Assembly (NCBI GenBank): GCA_030531505.1
Contig: JAUNNH010000010.1
Span: 17,017-81,016 of the forward strand
Length of the DNA: 64,000 nt
Source: Eubacteriales bacterium
Lineage (GTDB): Bacteria; Bacillota; Clostridia; Oscillospirales; Oscillospiraceae
Direction of reading: 5' to 3'
The position numbers and the translations under genes are program-made. Shown one piece after another: positions 1 through 8,036 of the stretch (position 1 is the first letter of the stretch; each line of letters opens with the position of its first letter). The notes under the pieces are model-generated. The model saw nothing but the letters and a program-made list of their open reading frames with translations, did no database searches and was not told where the DNA came from.

Positions 1-399
1 TTCAGCACCGCGATCAGCGCAATCGTTCTGGATGAAACGAAGCGTCGCATGCTGCTTATCCGGCAGTACGGAGACGATGAGCCGGTGCTCGTCGCCGGCT
101 ATGTGGACAAGGGGGAGACTGCGGAGCAGGCGGTGGTTCGGGAAATCCGGGAAGAGCTCGGTATGACGGCACGGGAGCTGCACTTCAAGCGCAGCCATTA
201 CTATGAACCGACGGAGACTCTCATGCTTAACTATACCGTGACTGTTCCGGAGACTACGGCAAGCCCCAACCTGGAGGTGGACAGCTGGTTCTGGGTCCCG
301 GTGGAGGAAGCTCCCGGGCTTGTTCATCCCGGCGGTCTCGCGGAGACACTGCTGGGAGACTTCTTTGAGAAAACGAAGGAGACGAAGAATGTCCCTTAA
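1..399 (+). CDS. NudC-like Nudix hydrolase (5' end outside window)
   Basis: The reading frame is open from base 1, so the N-terminus lies left of the window; 132 residues are visible. A complete Nudix box runs from about visible residue 33 (GYVDKGE, then REIREELG), which binds the metal and hydrolyses a nucleoside diphosphate linked to another group. After the box comes an HYYEPTETLML stretch, in the place where NAD(+) diphosphatases carry the SQPWPFP motif; this points to the NudC branch, but the zinc ribbon that would prove it is outside the window. The stop overlaps the next gene start by 11 bases, so the two are probably co-translated. Family call is firm, substrate is inferred. Confidence 0.85.
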   Translation, partial: FSTAISAIVLDETKRRMLLIRQYGDDEPVLVAGYVDKGETAEQAVVREIREELGMTARELHFKRSHYYEPTETLMLNYTVTVPETTASPNLEVDSWFWVPVEEAPGLVHPGGLAETLLGDFFEKTKETKNVP

Positions 400-832
400 C
401 CGTCGATACAGCGCCGGATGGATCGGTACCCTGCTGCTCCTGCCCGCGCTTCTGCTCTGCGCCTGCGGCAAAGAGCCGGCCCCTGCAGGAGAGAGCGCGG
501 AGCATTCCTTCCGGCAGGTGAGTCAGGAGGAAGCGGTCCGACTCATGGAGACAGAGAGCGACTATCTCATCGTGGATGTCCGTCGGGCGGATGAATATGC
601 CTCCGGGCATATCCCCGCGGCCATCAATGTCCCCAATGAGGAGATCGGGGAAGAGGCGCCGGAGGCGCTTCCTGAAAAGGATCAGCTGCTCCTGATCTAT
701 TGCCGAAGCGGGAACCGCAGCAAGCAGGCTGCGGGAAAGCTGGCCGCGCTGGGCTATACCAGAGTGGTTGAGTTCGGCGGGATCCTGGACTGGGAGGGCG
801 AGATCGTTTCGGAGACGGAAGACGGCACCTGA
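389..832 (+). CDS. Rhodanese-domain lipoprotein
   Basis: A 147-residue protein. The N-terminus is a lipoprotein signal peptide with lipobox LCAC, so Cys26 should be lipidated and the protein anchored outside the membrane. The rest is a single rhodanese domain with the active-site loop CRSGNRS (Cys105), which carries persulfide or acts as a thiol relay. The start was set at the ATG inside the end of the Nudix gene (11-base overlap); an upstream in-frame ATG at 320 lies deep in that gene and would spoil the signal peptide. A second, cytosolic-looking rhodanese is found at 40859. Sulfur acceptor unknown. Confidence 0.88.
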   Translation: MSLNRRYSAGWIGTLLLLPALLLCACGKEPAPAGESAEHSFRQVSQEEAVRLMETESDYLIVDVRRADEYASGHIPAAINVPNEEIGEEAPEALPEKDQLLLIYCRSGNRSKQAAGKLAALGYTRVVEFGGILDWEGEIVSETEDGT

Positions 833-853
833 AAAGCGAACAGAACAGGAGAA

Positions 854-1441
854 ATGACCATGGAACGCGCAGCTTTGCTTGTGATCGATATGCAGAGGGG
901 CTTTCTGAGCCCCGCGTCCCCGCTTTTCATCGACGGGGCTCCGGCGACCGTACCGGCCTGCGCTGCGGTGATCGCAGCCTGCCGGGATCGGAACATCCCG
1001 GTGATTTTCGTCACACGCCGCTATCGCGCGGATGGGAGCGATGTGGAACTCGCTCGGCGTGCGGCTTGGCTTGCGGGCGGCAAGCCGCTTTCGCCCGGCT
1101 GCGCGGAGATGGTATCGGACGCAATGCCGGAATCGTTCGGGAGCGATTCGCGGGACTACCACGTACTTAAGCCGCGCTATTCCGCTTTCTTCCAGACGGA
1201 GCTCGATCTGCTTCTGCGCCGTCTGGGGACCCGGCGTCTGCTGCTCATGGGCACGACGACGCCAAACTGCATCCGTACGACCTGCTACGATGCGCTCTCC
1301 CTTGACTATGACGTCACCGTGCTGCGCGACTGCACCTCCTCAAGGACGCCTGCCATCCAGGAGGCCAACCTGCTGGATATGGCGAATGTCGGTGCGGAGA
1401 TCCTGTCTTCGGCTGATCTGCTGCGCATGCTTGCTTTCTGA
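854..1441 (+). CDS. Isochorismatase-like cysteine hydrolase
   Basis: A 195-residue cysteine hydrolase of the isochorismatase/nicotinamidase superfamily. The catalytic triad is visible as Asp12 (VIDMQ), Lys106 (LKPRYSAF) and Cys139 (TPNCIRTT), with the expected order and spacing. Members cleave amides or vinyl ethers in the cytosol; nicotinamidases and isochorismatases look alike at this level, so the substrate is open. It follows a Nudix gene of the NAD diphosphatase type, and a role in NAD breakdown would fit, but that is inference. A GGAG-like site precedes ATG 854; ATG 860 is an alternative start that changes two residues. Confidence 0.85.
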   Translation: MTMERAALLVIDMQRGFLSPASPLFIDGAPATVPACAAVIAACRDRNIPVIFVTRRYRADGSDVELARRAAWLAGGKPLSPGCAEMVSDAMPESFGSDSRDYHVLKPRYSAFFQTELDLLLRRLGTRRLLLMGTTTPNCIRTTCYDALSLDYDVTVLRDCTSSRTPAIQEANLLDMANVGAEILSSADLLRMLAF

Positions 1442-1459
1442 AAAAGGCGGGTATAAAAT
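1431..1459 (+). promoter_or_regulatory. Sigma-A type promoter for ilvA
   Basis: TTGCTT (1431-1436), 17-bp spacer, TAAAAT (1454-1459). The -35 lies in the last codons of the preceding hydrolase gene, so ilvA probably has its own transcript. Confidence 0.55.
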
Positions 1460-1524
1460 AGAATTATAGAAGAGAATAAAGAATAAAAGACGGACGAAAT
1501 CGACCTGTGTCGGAGGTACATGAC

Positions 1525-2733
1525 ATGGATATTCTGCTGCGTGATATCGAGAAAGCCAACGAGAGGCTCCGCAATATCCTCCATCATACCGAACTGGACC
1601 TCTCCTCCACCTTTTCCGCCATGACGGGCGGCCAGATCTATCTCAAATGTGAAAACCGGCAGAAGACCGGCTCCTTCAAGATCCGCGGGGCCAGCAACAA
1701 GATCGCTTCGCTTATCGAGGCAGGCAAAACCGGGCCGGTCGTTGCGTCCTCCGCCGGCAACCATGCCCAGGGAGTGGCCTATGCCGCCAAGCGCTTCGGC
1801 ATCCCGGCGACGATTGTCATGCCCAAGTCCGCACCGATTGCGAAGGTCCAGGCCACCGAGGGCTATGGCGCGCGTGTCGTGCTGGCAGGCGACTGCTACG
1901 ACGACGCCTATGCCGAGGCCTGCCGCATCTGCGAGGAGGAGGGAGCGACCTTCCTGCATCCCTATAACGATCCGGAGGTCATCGCCGGCCAGGGCACGCT
2001 CGGGCTGGAGATCCTGTCGGACCTGCCGTATGTGGACGTCATCGTGGCGCCGGCAGGCGGCGGGGGACTGCTCGCGGGCATCGCCGCGGCCGTCAAGCAG
2101 ATCAATCCCCGCGTCAAGGTCTACGGCGTGCAGGCCGAAGGCTGCGATCCCATCGCCCGCAGCTACGCGGCCGGAAAGCTGCTGACGAGTGACACCGCGG
2201 CGACGATCGCCGACGGCATTGCCGTGAAAGCGCCGGGCGCGATCTCCGTGGAGCTCATCAACCGCTATGCCGATGGAGTCGTGACCGTGTCGGAGAGCGA
2301 GATCGCAAACGCCATCCTGCTGCTGATTGAGCGCTGCAAGCAGGTTGTGGAGCCTGCCGGGGCGACGCCGCTCGCGGCGGTCCTGAGCGGGAAACTTGAC
2401 GTGAAGGACAAGCGCGTCGTCTGCGTCATGTCCGGCGGCAACATCGACGTGAGCTTTATCCAGTCCGTGATCGAGCGCGGCCTGGTGGCACGCCACCGGC
2501 GCATCAAGTTCCTTGTGAAGGTGCTGGACCGGCCGGGCAGCCTCGTGCAGCTGCTGAACGTCATTGCCGACGCAGGGGCGAACATCATGACTATTGAACA
2601 CGATAAGCTCAACCCGAGTCTGCTGCCCAACGAGACAAGCGTGCATATCGCCTGTGAGGTGGGCGGCGCGGAGCATGCCGCCGCGCTTACGGAGAAGCTG
2701 CACGCCTGCGGTTATGAGGTCGAACTGGAATAA
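1525..2733 (+). CDS. ilvA: Threonine ammonia-lyase (threonine dehydratase)
   Basis: Converts L-threonine to 2-oxobutanoate and ammonia, the first step toward isoleucine. The 402-residue protein has the fold-type II PLP enzyme layout: the PLP lysine in SFKIRGA (Lys52), the SSAGNHAQG loop (about 75-83) and the PLP-phosphate loop AGGGGLLAG (about 177-185). Residues from about 325 form one ACT-like domain (DRPGSLVQLLN), which in this family senses amino acids. This length and single ACT domain match the short clostridial form. ATG 1525 is preferred because GGAGG sits 8 bases upstream; a GTG at 1507 is also in frame. Confidence 0.93.
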   Translation: MDILLRDIEKANERLRNILHHTELDLSSTFSAMTGGQIYLKCENRQKTGSFKIRGASNKIASLIEAGKTGPVVASSAGNHAQGVAYAAKRFGIPATIVMPKSAPIAKVQATEGYGARVVLAGDCYDDAYAEACRICEEEGATFLHPYNDPEVIAGQGTLGLEILSDLPYVDVIVAPAGGGGLLAGIAAAVKQINPRVKVYGVQAEGCDPIARSYAAGKLLTSDTAATIADGIAVKAPGAISVELINRYADGVVTVSESEIANAILLLIERCKQVVEPAGATPLAAVLSGKLDVKDKRVVCVMSGGNIDVSFIQSVIERGLVARHRRIKFLVKVLDRPGSLVQLLNVIADAGANIMTIEHDKLNPSLLPNETSVHIACEVGGAEHAAALTEKLHACGYEVELE

Positions 2734-2756
2734 AACGGGAGAAAACTTTTGGGTTT

Positions 2757-2789
2757 CAAGCCGGGGAGAAATCCCCGGCTTGACTTTTT
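2757..2789 (+). terminator. Rho-independent terminator after ilvA
   Basis: 11-bp stem (2757-2767 with 2772-2782), GAAA loop, followed by a T-rich run. Its right arm also contains the -35 box of the next promoter. Confidence 0.8.
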
Positions 2790-2808
2790 CCGCTCTTCCA
2801 GATAGTAT
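2780..2808 (+). promoter_or_regulatory. Promoter for the VWA/AAA+ operon
   Basis: TTGACT (2780-2785), 17-bp spacer, TAGTAT (2803-2808), 15 bases before the ATG at 2824. The -35 overlaps the terminator stem. Confidence 0.65.
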
Positions 2809-2823
2809 GAAATCGGTGATATC

Positions 2824-3870
2824 ATGGAAATGGATACTATTCGCCTGGAACTGGCGGAGCATTATCCCCAATGGCGGGATGAGATCGGCGTGCTGGAGCT
2901 GCGTGAGAGCGGCGACGCGGCGCCGATGGATAACGACGGCCGCGTGATCTATTATAACGGCCGCGCCATGCGCTTCTTTACCCCCGAGCATCAGCTTTTC
3001 TTCCTGGCACAGCAGCTGCTGCACGTCCATCTGGCCCATCATGCCCGCGGCGAGGGAAAGGATCCCTGGTACTGGCGACGGGCAAGCGACGCCGTGGTGA
3101 ACGCGATGCTGAAGGCCGACGGTTTTGAGCTGCCGGAGGATGCGGTGCTCTTCCCCGAGGAGGGTGACTGGAGCGCCGAGGAACTATACGGCCGGATCGT
3201 GGGCGAAAAAAAGGAAGAGAAAAAAGAGGAGACGCAGGAAGACCCGCGCCCCAAAAAGAAAAAGCCGACGCTGCAGGGCCGTCTGGCCGACACGGAAAAG
3301 GGCGCGCGGGAGCGCGAGATCGCGGATCCCGGCCTGGCCGAAGCCATCGCCGGCCTGGCGGATCTGCTTGAGCCGAGCATGCAGCTCGACTATGACTGGT
3401 TCCCGGGCGACACGATCCGGGACGGGATGCTGCGAGAGAATTTCAAGCCCTATCCGGTGCCGCATGCCGAGATCCTGCTGGACACCAGCGCTTCGGTCGA
3501 CAGCGATCTGCTGCGCGCCTTTGTGCGGGGTGTGAAGGGGCTGCTGCGCTCGGACGCGGTCGTGCGCGTCGGCTGCTTTGATACGGAGTTTTACGGTTTC
3601 CAGGAGATCCGCAGCGAGCAGGATATCGACCGGCTTGAGCTGCGCGGCGCAGGCGGTACGAACTTTGAGGCTGCGATCCACGCCTTTACCGGCGACGCCG
3701 AGACGAGGATCATCTTTACAGACGGCTATGCCGAGATGCCGGAGGAGCGCTGCGACGCCATCTGGCTCATATACAGCGATATGCCCGTCCACCCGAACGG
3801 GGGACGCGCGATCTATGTTCGAAAACCCGAGGAGAAAGAGACGCATGAGATCGATTTCCTTATCACATGA
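2824..3870 (+). CDS. VWA-like metallopeptidase-type protein (DUF2201 family)
   Basis: A 348-residue cytosolic protein with two parts. The N-terminal 125 residues resemble the putative metallopeptidase domain that precedes VWA domains in this family, but the expected HExxH is not intact: the sequence reads LLHVHLAHH (about 65-73). A highly charged Lys/Glu linker (about 128-147) follows. The C-terminal part is a VWA domain with MIDAS residues DTSAS (220-224), Thr279 in GGTN and Asp300 in FTDG, so metal binding looks possible. The next gene encodes a MoxR-type ATPase with a 26-base overlap, the classic partner of VWA proteins, which act together as a chaperone-like remodelling pair. The client is unknown. 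Confidence 0.85.
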   Translation: MEMDTIRLELAEHYPQWRDEIGVLELRESGDAAPMDNDGRVIYYNGRAMRFFTPEHQLFFLAQQLLHVHLAHHARGEGKDPWYWRRASDAVVNAMLKADGFELPEDAVLFPEEGDWSAEELYGRIVGEKKEEKKEETQEDPRPKKKKPTLQGRLADTEKGAREREIADPGLAEAIAGLADLLEPSMQLDYDWFPGDTIRDGMLRENFKPYPVPHAEILLDTSASVDSDLLRAFVRGVKGLLRSDAVVRVGCFDTEFYGFQEIRSEQDIDRLELRGAGGTNFEAAIHAFTGDAETRIIFTDGYAEMPEERCDAIWLIYSDMPVHPNGGRAIYVRKPEEKETHEIDFLIT

Positions 3871-5482
3871 ACAGGTGTTTGCCCGGCCTCTGCCGCTGTT
3901 TCGCGCACTCGGCGCGTCCGCTCCGGCGAGCGACCTGGTGCTGCTGACCATCCCCGACGACGGATTTGCCGTAGACGGAGGGCACGTCAACTGGTACCTG
4001 GCCGGCGGGAAGTGCGCCGACCGCTTTGGACGCGACAACGACTGTGCGGTTTGCGCGGTGCGCCCGGCGCTGCTGCTCGAGGCAGGGGAGGAAAAGCTGC
4101 TGAAGCATCTGCGCGAGAGCGGCGGTGTGACCACGGCGGAGTTCGGGACCTATCCGACGGCACTGCTGGAGCAGAGCCAGCGCGATCTGGCGGAAAAGCA
4201 GTTCGCGGACGGAACGCTTCCGGACACGGGCAAGCGGATATCCGTCCGTGGCGAGGCGCTTCCGGTCTATCGCCTCGGCGGCAAGCAGCTTGTGCGCGTT
4301 GAGGCGCGCTCCGGCGGTGCGACAGGCTATGTTCAGCTCTCCGACGGAACGGTCGTGAGCGAAGGGGACTCTGTCTTTCTCGAACTGCGACCGGTGCGCT
4401 GGTTTTATGATGCGGCGAATCGCCTCCTCGTGAGCGGAGCGGCGCTGCTGGCCGGACTCGAGCGGGAGGAGGCGGCGGCCTATCTGGAGCGGGACTTCCT
4501 GCGGGAGCTCACCGCCGAGGAGAAGCAGGAGCTGCCCGCGGACGCGCCTTTCCGCGTGGAGGAGCATGATGAGCTGAGCCTGATCCGCGCCTTCGTCGAG
4601 GCGGATATCCCGGTGTTCATCCATGGCCTCTCCGGCGACGGCAAGAGCGACCGCGTCAAAGAGATCGATCCGCAGGTGCTGGATATCGAACTCGTGAACG
4701 AGACGCCCGAGACCATCAACGGCCGCGCCGTCTATAACGAGGCGAAGGACGAGATTATCGACATCAAGCCTGTGTGGCTCGTAAAGCTCGAACGGCTCTG
4801 CGAGGACGGGGAACTGCATATCCTGTTCTTCGATGAGCTCACCAACGCCACCAAGCAGACCCAATCGGTCATTTTCAAGATCGTGCTGGAGCGTTTCGTG
4901 AACAACCGCTGGCCGCTCCCGCCGAACGCGCGCGTCGTCGCCGCCGGCAACGACCGCAGCGAGTCGAGTGCGGCGCACGATTTGGCCGAGCCGCTCTTCG
5001 GCCGCTTTGCACACATCTATATCCGCACGACAGTGGAGAACTGGATGCCCTGGGCCGTGCGCAAGGGCATCAATCCCTATGTGCTGGAGTTTCTGGCGAA
5101 CAACGACCTCTATCTCCGCACCGCCTATACCGGTACGGAGGGGCATGCGGATCCGCGCCGCTGGGAGATGGTTTCCCGCGCACTGGACAGCTCCGGCAAC
5201 GATTTTGCACTGCTCGCTCCGCTGGTCGGTCGGGATACGGCGGACGCCTTCATCCGTTTCTTCCGTGCCCGTCAGCTCTCCACGCTCGGCCAGTACAGTG
5301 ATGAGGAGCTTGCGCGTTTCAATGCCGCACGCCGCTATCAGCTGGCGCAGCAGTGCCTTTATGCTGCAGCCGCTCGCCCGCGCGAGGCGCGGGAGCTGGT
5401 GAGCCGGCTCGGACCGGAATATCTGGCCTGGTTCGAATATGTCCTCGAGAGAAAAGAAAAAGAGAGAAGAGCGATCGGATGA
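3845..5482 (+). CDS. MoxR-type AAA+ ATPase
   Basis: A 545-residue protein. The first 240 residues have no domain I recognise. The AAA+ core has Walker A GLSGDGKS (261-268), Walker B ILFFDE (Asp330-Glu331) and a sensor-1-like VAAGN segment. Such ATPases use ATP to remodel or insert cofactors into target proteins together with a VWA partner, here encoded immediately upstream. ATG 3845 is chosen because it overlaps the VWA gene by only 26 bases and opens at a natural start; a longer in-frame start at 3578 would run inside the VWA gene. The stop overlaps the next start as ATGA, indicating translational coupling. Confidence 0.88.
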   Translation: MRSISLSHEQVFARPLPLFRALGASAPASDLVLLTIPDDGFAVDGGHVNWYLAGGKCADRFGRDNDCAVCAVRPALLLEAGEEKLLKHLRESGGVTTAEFGTYPTALLEQSQRDLAEKQFADGTLPDTGKRISVRGEALPVYRLGGKQLVRVEARSGGATGYVQLSDGTVVSEGDSVFLELRPVRWFYDAANRLLVSGAALLAGLEREEAAAYLERDFLRELTAEEKQELPADAPFRVEEHDELSLIRAFVEADIPVFIHGLSGDGKSDRVKEIDPQVLDIELVNETPETINGRAVYNEAKDEIIDIKPVWLVKLERLCEDGELHILFFDELTNATKQTQSVIFKIVLERFVNNRWPLPPNARVVAAGNDRSESSAAHDLAEPLFGRFAHIYIRTTVENWMPWAVRKGINPYVLEFLANNDLYLRTAYTGTEGHADPRRWEMVSRALDSSGNDFALLAPLVGRDTADAFIRFFRARQLSTLGQYSDEELARFNAARRYQLAQQCLYAAAARPREARELVSRLGPEYLAWFEYVLERKEKERRAIG

Positions 5483-6024
5483 ACATGACAAAAACACACA
5501 AGATGACCGTGTCCGCCATGCTGTTTGCGCTCGGCCTCGTGCTGCCCTTTCTGACCGGGCAGATCCCGCAGATCGGACAGATGCTCTGCCCGATGCATAT
5601 CCCGGTCTTCCTCTGCGGCCTGATCTGCGGCTGGCCTTGGGGCGCCGCGGTGGGTTTCCTGCTTCCGCTGGTGCGCTCCGTCCTCTTTGGCATGCCGGTG
5701 ATTTTCCCCAACGGCATCGCCATGGCCTTTGAGCTTGCGACCTATGGTTTGGTCGCCGGGCTCATCTATTTCCGGAAGGGCTATTTCTGCCTGCGCTCCT
5801 GCTATGTTGCGCTGATCACCGCGATGATCGCGGGCCGTGTGGTCTGGGGTCTTGCGCGCTGTGTGCTGCTGGGCTTCGGCGGGACCTTCACATGGAAGAT
5901 GTTCGTGGCCGGGGCACTGCTCAACGCGATCCCGGGCATCATCCTGCACCTGATCCTGGTCCCGGGCGTGATGCTGGCACTTGGCAGGACGGGTCTTGTA
6001 CCCTTCGAAAAGAAAGACGCATAA
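5479..6024 (+). CDS. ECF transporter S component (substrate unknown)
   Basis: A 181-residue, very hydrophobic protein with five to six membrane segments, resembling substrate-binding S components of energy-coupling-factor vitamin importers. It would bind a vitamin or similar small molecule and dock onto a shared EcfAA'T module encoded elsewhere. It starts at an ATGA overlap with the AAA+ gene, so the operon is VWA, AAA+, S component. It converges on thiamine pyrophosphokinase, which makes thiamine one candidate substrate, but there is no ThiT signature that I can point to and no riboswitch, so this is a guess. Confidence 0.75.
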   Translation: MNMTKTHKMTVSAMLFALGLVLPFLTGQIPQIGQMLCPMHIPVFLCGLICGWPWGAAVGFLLPLVRSVLFGMPVIFPNGIAMAFELATYGLVAGLIYFRKGYFCLRSCYVALITAMIAGRVVWGLARCVLLGFGGTFTWKMFVAGALLNAIPGIILHLILVPGVMLALGRTGLVPFEKKDA

Positions 6025-6067
6025 AAACAGCGAAGCCGGACGGGTCGACCGTCCGGTTTCGCTGTTT
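6025..6067. terminator. Bidirectional terminator
   Basis: 17-bp stem (6025-6041 with 6051-6067, one G:U pair) flanked by A-run on the left and T-run on the right; serves the S-component gene and the convergent thiN gene. Confidence 0.85.
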
Positions 6068-6070
6068 GGT

Positions 6071-6688
6071 TCAGAGTCTGGAGAACACGATCAGAAGCGC
6101 GCCTTCCCGCACCGTGACCGTGGCTGTATCGGCAAGCCACTCGTTACTGACGCCGAGCGGGAAAGCGTTCGTGAGCTCCGCATCCTCAACCGTGTATTTC
6201 GTGCCGCACAGGGTGACGCCCCGGCAGCGATCCGACAGGGAGAACACGGAGAGGGAAAAGCCCTCACGGCGCGGAAGAAGAAGTCTGCCGTTTCGCAGGA
6301 TCCGCGCCTCCGTGTCTGGGTCGACGAGCTGCAGATGCAGCCCGTGCTCCTCGGCGAAGAGCAGGCTCTGGAGGTTTGCCAGCGCATGATCGAGCCGGCC
6401 GCCGAGCGCGCAGCAGAGGAGCCCTTGCGTGCATCCCGCATCGACAGCGGCGCGGATGGCACTCATGGTATCGGTGTCGTCCTTCTCGGTGGGCAGGCGG
6501 CGCAGCGGCACGACGGGATCCACCGGCCCGGCATAGGAATCGAAGTCGCTCACGATGAGATCGGGTATGATCCCGCAGCGCACAGCGTAGGTATACCCGC
6601 GGTCACAGGCGATGACAAAGGTGTCCTCGTCAGGTGCGGGCAGGGGAGCGAAGTCCCCGCCGGAGATGATTAGGCACTTGCTTTTCAA
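6071..6688 (-). CDS. thiN: Thiamine pyrophosphokinase
   Basis: Transfers pyrophosphate from ATP to thiamine, giving the cofactor thiamine diphosphate. The roughly 205-residue protein has the family hallmarks: an N-terminal ACDRG segment, the SDFDS motif, the TEKDDTDT motif that binds metal and nucleotide, and GGRLDH, followed by a small beta-rich C-terminal domain. TTG 6688 is preferred because a GAGGGG site sits about 8 bases upstream; a GTG at 6697 would have no spacing from that site. No TPP riboswitch consensus is visible upstream. It lies downstream of tRNA-Gly on the same strand but behind a hairpin. Confidence 0.9.
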   Translation of the reverse strand: MKSKCLIISGGDFAPLPAPDEDTFVIACDRGYTYAVRCGIIPDLIVSDFDSYAGPVDPVVPLRRLPTEKDDTDTMSAIRAAVDAGCTQGLLCCALGGRLDHALANLQSLLFAEEHGLHLQLVDPDTEARILRNGRLLLPRREGFSLSVFSLSDRCRGVTLCGTKYTVEDAELTNAFPLGVSNEWLADTATVTVREGALLIVFSRL

Positions 6689-6721
6689 TGGGAACACCCC
6701 TCAAATAACGTGATAAGAAGG

Positions 6722-6747
6722 AAGCGACACGCCGCAGCGTGTCGCTT
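6722..6747 (-). terminator. Terminator after tRNA-Gly
   Basis: 11-bp stem (6722-6732 with 6737-6747) directly downstream of the tRNA 3' end on the minus strand, with a pyrimidine-rich tail. Confidence 0.65.
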
Positions 6748-6750
6748 TTC

Positions 6751-6824
6751 TGGAGCGGATGATGGGAGTCGAACCCACCTTATCGGCTTGGGAAGCCGGA
6801 GTTCTACCGATGAACTACATCCGC
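6751..6824 (-). tRNA. tRNA-Gly (anticodon CCC)
   Basis: A 74-nt cloverleaf read on the minus strand. The acceptor stem GCGGATG pairs with CATCCGC, the D-arm, a 7-nt anticodon loop TTCCCAA with CCC at 34-36, a 4-nt variable loop and a TTCGACT T-loop are all present, and the 3' CCA is encoded. It reads GGG codons. The outermost anticodon-stem pair (27-43) is a C-A mismatch. A promoter precedes it and a hairpin follows, so it is a stand-alone unit. Confidence 0.95.
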
Positions 6825-6837
6825 AAAACGTGTTCGT

Positions 6838-6866
6838 AGTATAGCATAGCGCGCAGCGAAATTCAA
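6838..6866 (-). promoter_or_regulatory. Promoter for tRNA-Gly
   Basis: Minus-strand TTGAAT (6861-6866), 17-bp spacer, TATACT (6838-6843), ending 14 bases before the mature tRNA 5' end. Confidence 0.75.
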
Positions 6867-6997
6867 GAGCGGATTTTCAGATTTTTTCGTCTGCGTTCAG
6901 CAGGCTTTTCAGACGGAGAACGCTATGCTCAAATCGCCGGGCACGGGCTGAAGGGGAGCGGGAAGCGCGCGGCCGCTCCCCGGATGCCTGTACCGCG

Positions 6998-7044
6998 GCA
7001 GTGCCCGGTTCACCGCTATCAGCAGTGCCCGGTTCACCGCTATC
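6998..7044. repeat. 24-bp direct duplication in an intergenic region
   Basis: Within the 300-base stretch 6825-7124, which has no gene, a 23-base unit at 6998-7020 recurs at 7022-7044 with period 24. The rest of the stretch holds the tRNA promoter (6838-6866) and the promoter at 7051. Two copies only; no dyad and no coding support. Confidence 0.8.
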
Positions 7045-7050
7045 CCACTC

Positions 7051-7079
7051 TTGCTTTTTTTGGCTTTGTTCGCTATAGT
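7051..7079 (+). promoter_or_regulatory. Promoter for the lipoprotein/zinc-ribbon/TPM run
   Basis: TTGCTT (7051-7056), 17-bp spacer, TATAGT (7074-7079), 45 bases before the ATG at 7125. Confidence 0.6.
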
Positions 7080-7124
7080 ATATAAAGATAGGGCAATGCT
7101 CTGTCAAGGAAAGGAACACATGGC

Positions 7125-8000
7125 ATGAATGTTTGCAGAATAAACAGGCGGATCCCTTTGCTGATCGGCCTGTTGCTGATAGGCTGTCTGTTTCTGAACG
7201 CCTGTGGCGAGCCGGAGCCTGAGGTCGGCGTCTACGTCTGCGCCGAGATCCTGGACGGTTCACTCCCGATGGCTGTGCAGGAGAGCCGCCTGGTGCTTGA
7301 GCGCAGCGGTTTCGCGCGGCTTGAAGGAGAGAACGGCGGGGGAGCTGCCCGCTGGAAACGCGAGGGCGAAGGGATCCGCCTTGCCGTGAACGGTGAGGAC
7401 CTGTACGGCACCTGGGAGAACGGCGTCTGTCGTCTTCAGACCGCGGAGGGCCTTACGCTTGTCTATGTCCGGGAGGATCTGGCGGAAGCCTATATCGCGG
7501 ATGCGACGCAGCGCCGCGCCACCGTGGCGGCGCAGCAGGCCTTCTGGAAGGGTGACTGGTATGGCTGGTGGCGGATCGACAACGCCGAAGGCACGCTGGC
7601 CGATACCTGGTATGATCTCTGCGGCCGCCTGACCGCACAGCCGGACGGCAGCATGTATCTGCTGCTCTGGGACGAGGATCAGAGCTCGTCCACGCCGATG
7701 TGTGAGGCGCGGCTCTTTTTCAACGAAGATGACAGCGCCACCGCGGCGGAGGGCTATTTCTGGCTTATGCCGCTTGAGGGGACGGGCTGGACGATGCTGT
7801 ATAGCGACGGACGCCTCACCCTCGCCGGACACCACGAGGCGGGCGGGGAGAGCTTCGACTATTCCCTCTGCCTGCGCCCCTGGGGGGAGCAGTGGCTGGA
7901 CGAAAACGAGCGGCCTTTCTACTATGACAGCTGGTATTTGCCGCTGATCCAGGCAGAGGAGAGCATGCCGGAGCGCATGAAGGTCGAGAGACTGAGATAG
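7125..8000 (+). CDS. Putative lipoprotein of unknown function
   Basis: A 291-residue protein with a lipoprotein signal peptide (lipobox LNAC, Cys27), so it should be tethered to the outer face of the membrane. The mature part is Trp-, Tyr- and acid-rich with beta-strand-like patterning and a repeated GDWYGWW/GTW type motif often seen in small extracellular beta-sheet lipoproteins. I recognise no catalytic motif. It is followed after 36 bases by a zinc-ribbon protein and then a TPM-domain protein, and all three share one promoter, so they may act together at the envelope. Confidence 0.75.
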   Translation: MNVCRINRRIPLLIGLLLIGCLFLNACGEPEPEVGVYVCAEILDGSLPMAVQESRLVLERSGFARLEGENGGGAARWKREGEGIRLAVNGEDLYGTWENGVCRLQTAEGLTLVYVREDLAEAYIADATQRRATVAAQQAFWKGDWYGWWRIDNAEGTLADTWYDLCGRLTAQPDGSMYLLLWDEDQSSSTPMCEARLFFNEDDSATAAEGYFWLMPLEGTGWTMLYSDGRLTLAGHHEAGGESFDYSLCLRPWGEQWLDENERPFYYDSWYLPLIQAEESMPERMKVERLR

Positions 8001-8036
8001 GAGCGGGAACCGACCCGCCGGAGAGAGGAGAGGAAA

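Noticed and set aside
6698-6750. Possible TPP riboswitch before thiN
   Set aside because: Only a tRNA terminator and an RBS are found in this short stretch.
6998-7044. Possible CRISPR repeat
   Set aside because: Only two contiguous copies with no spacer between; a simple duplication.
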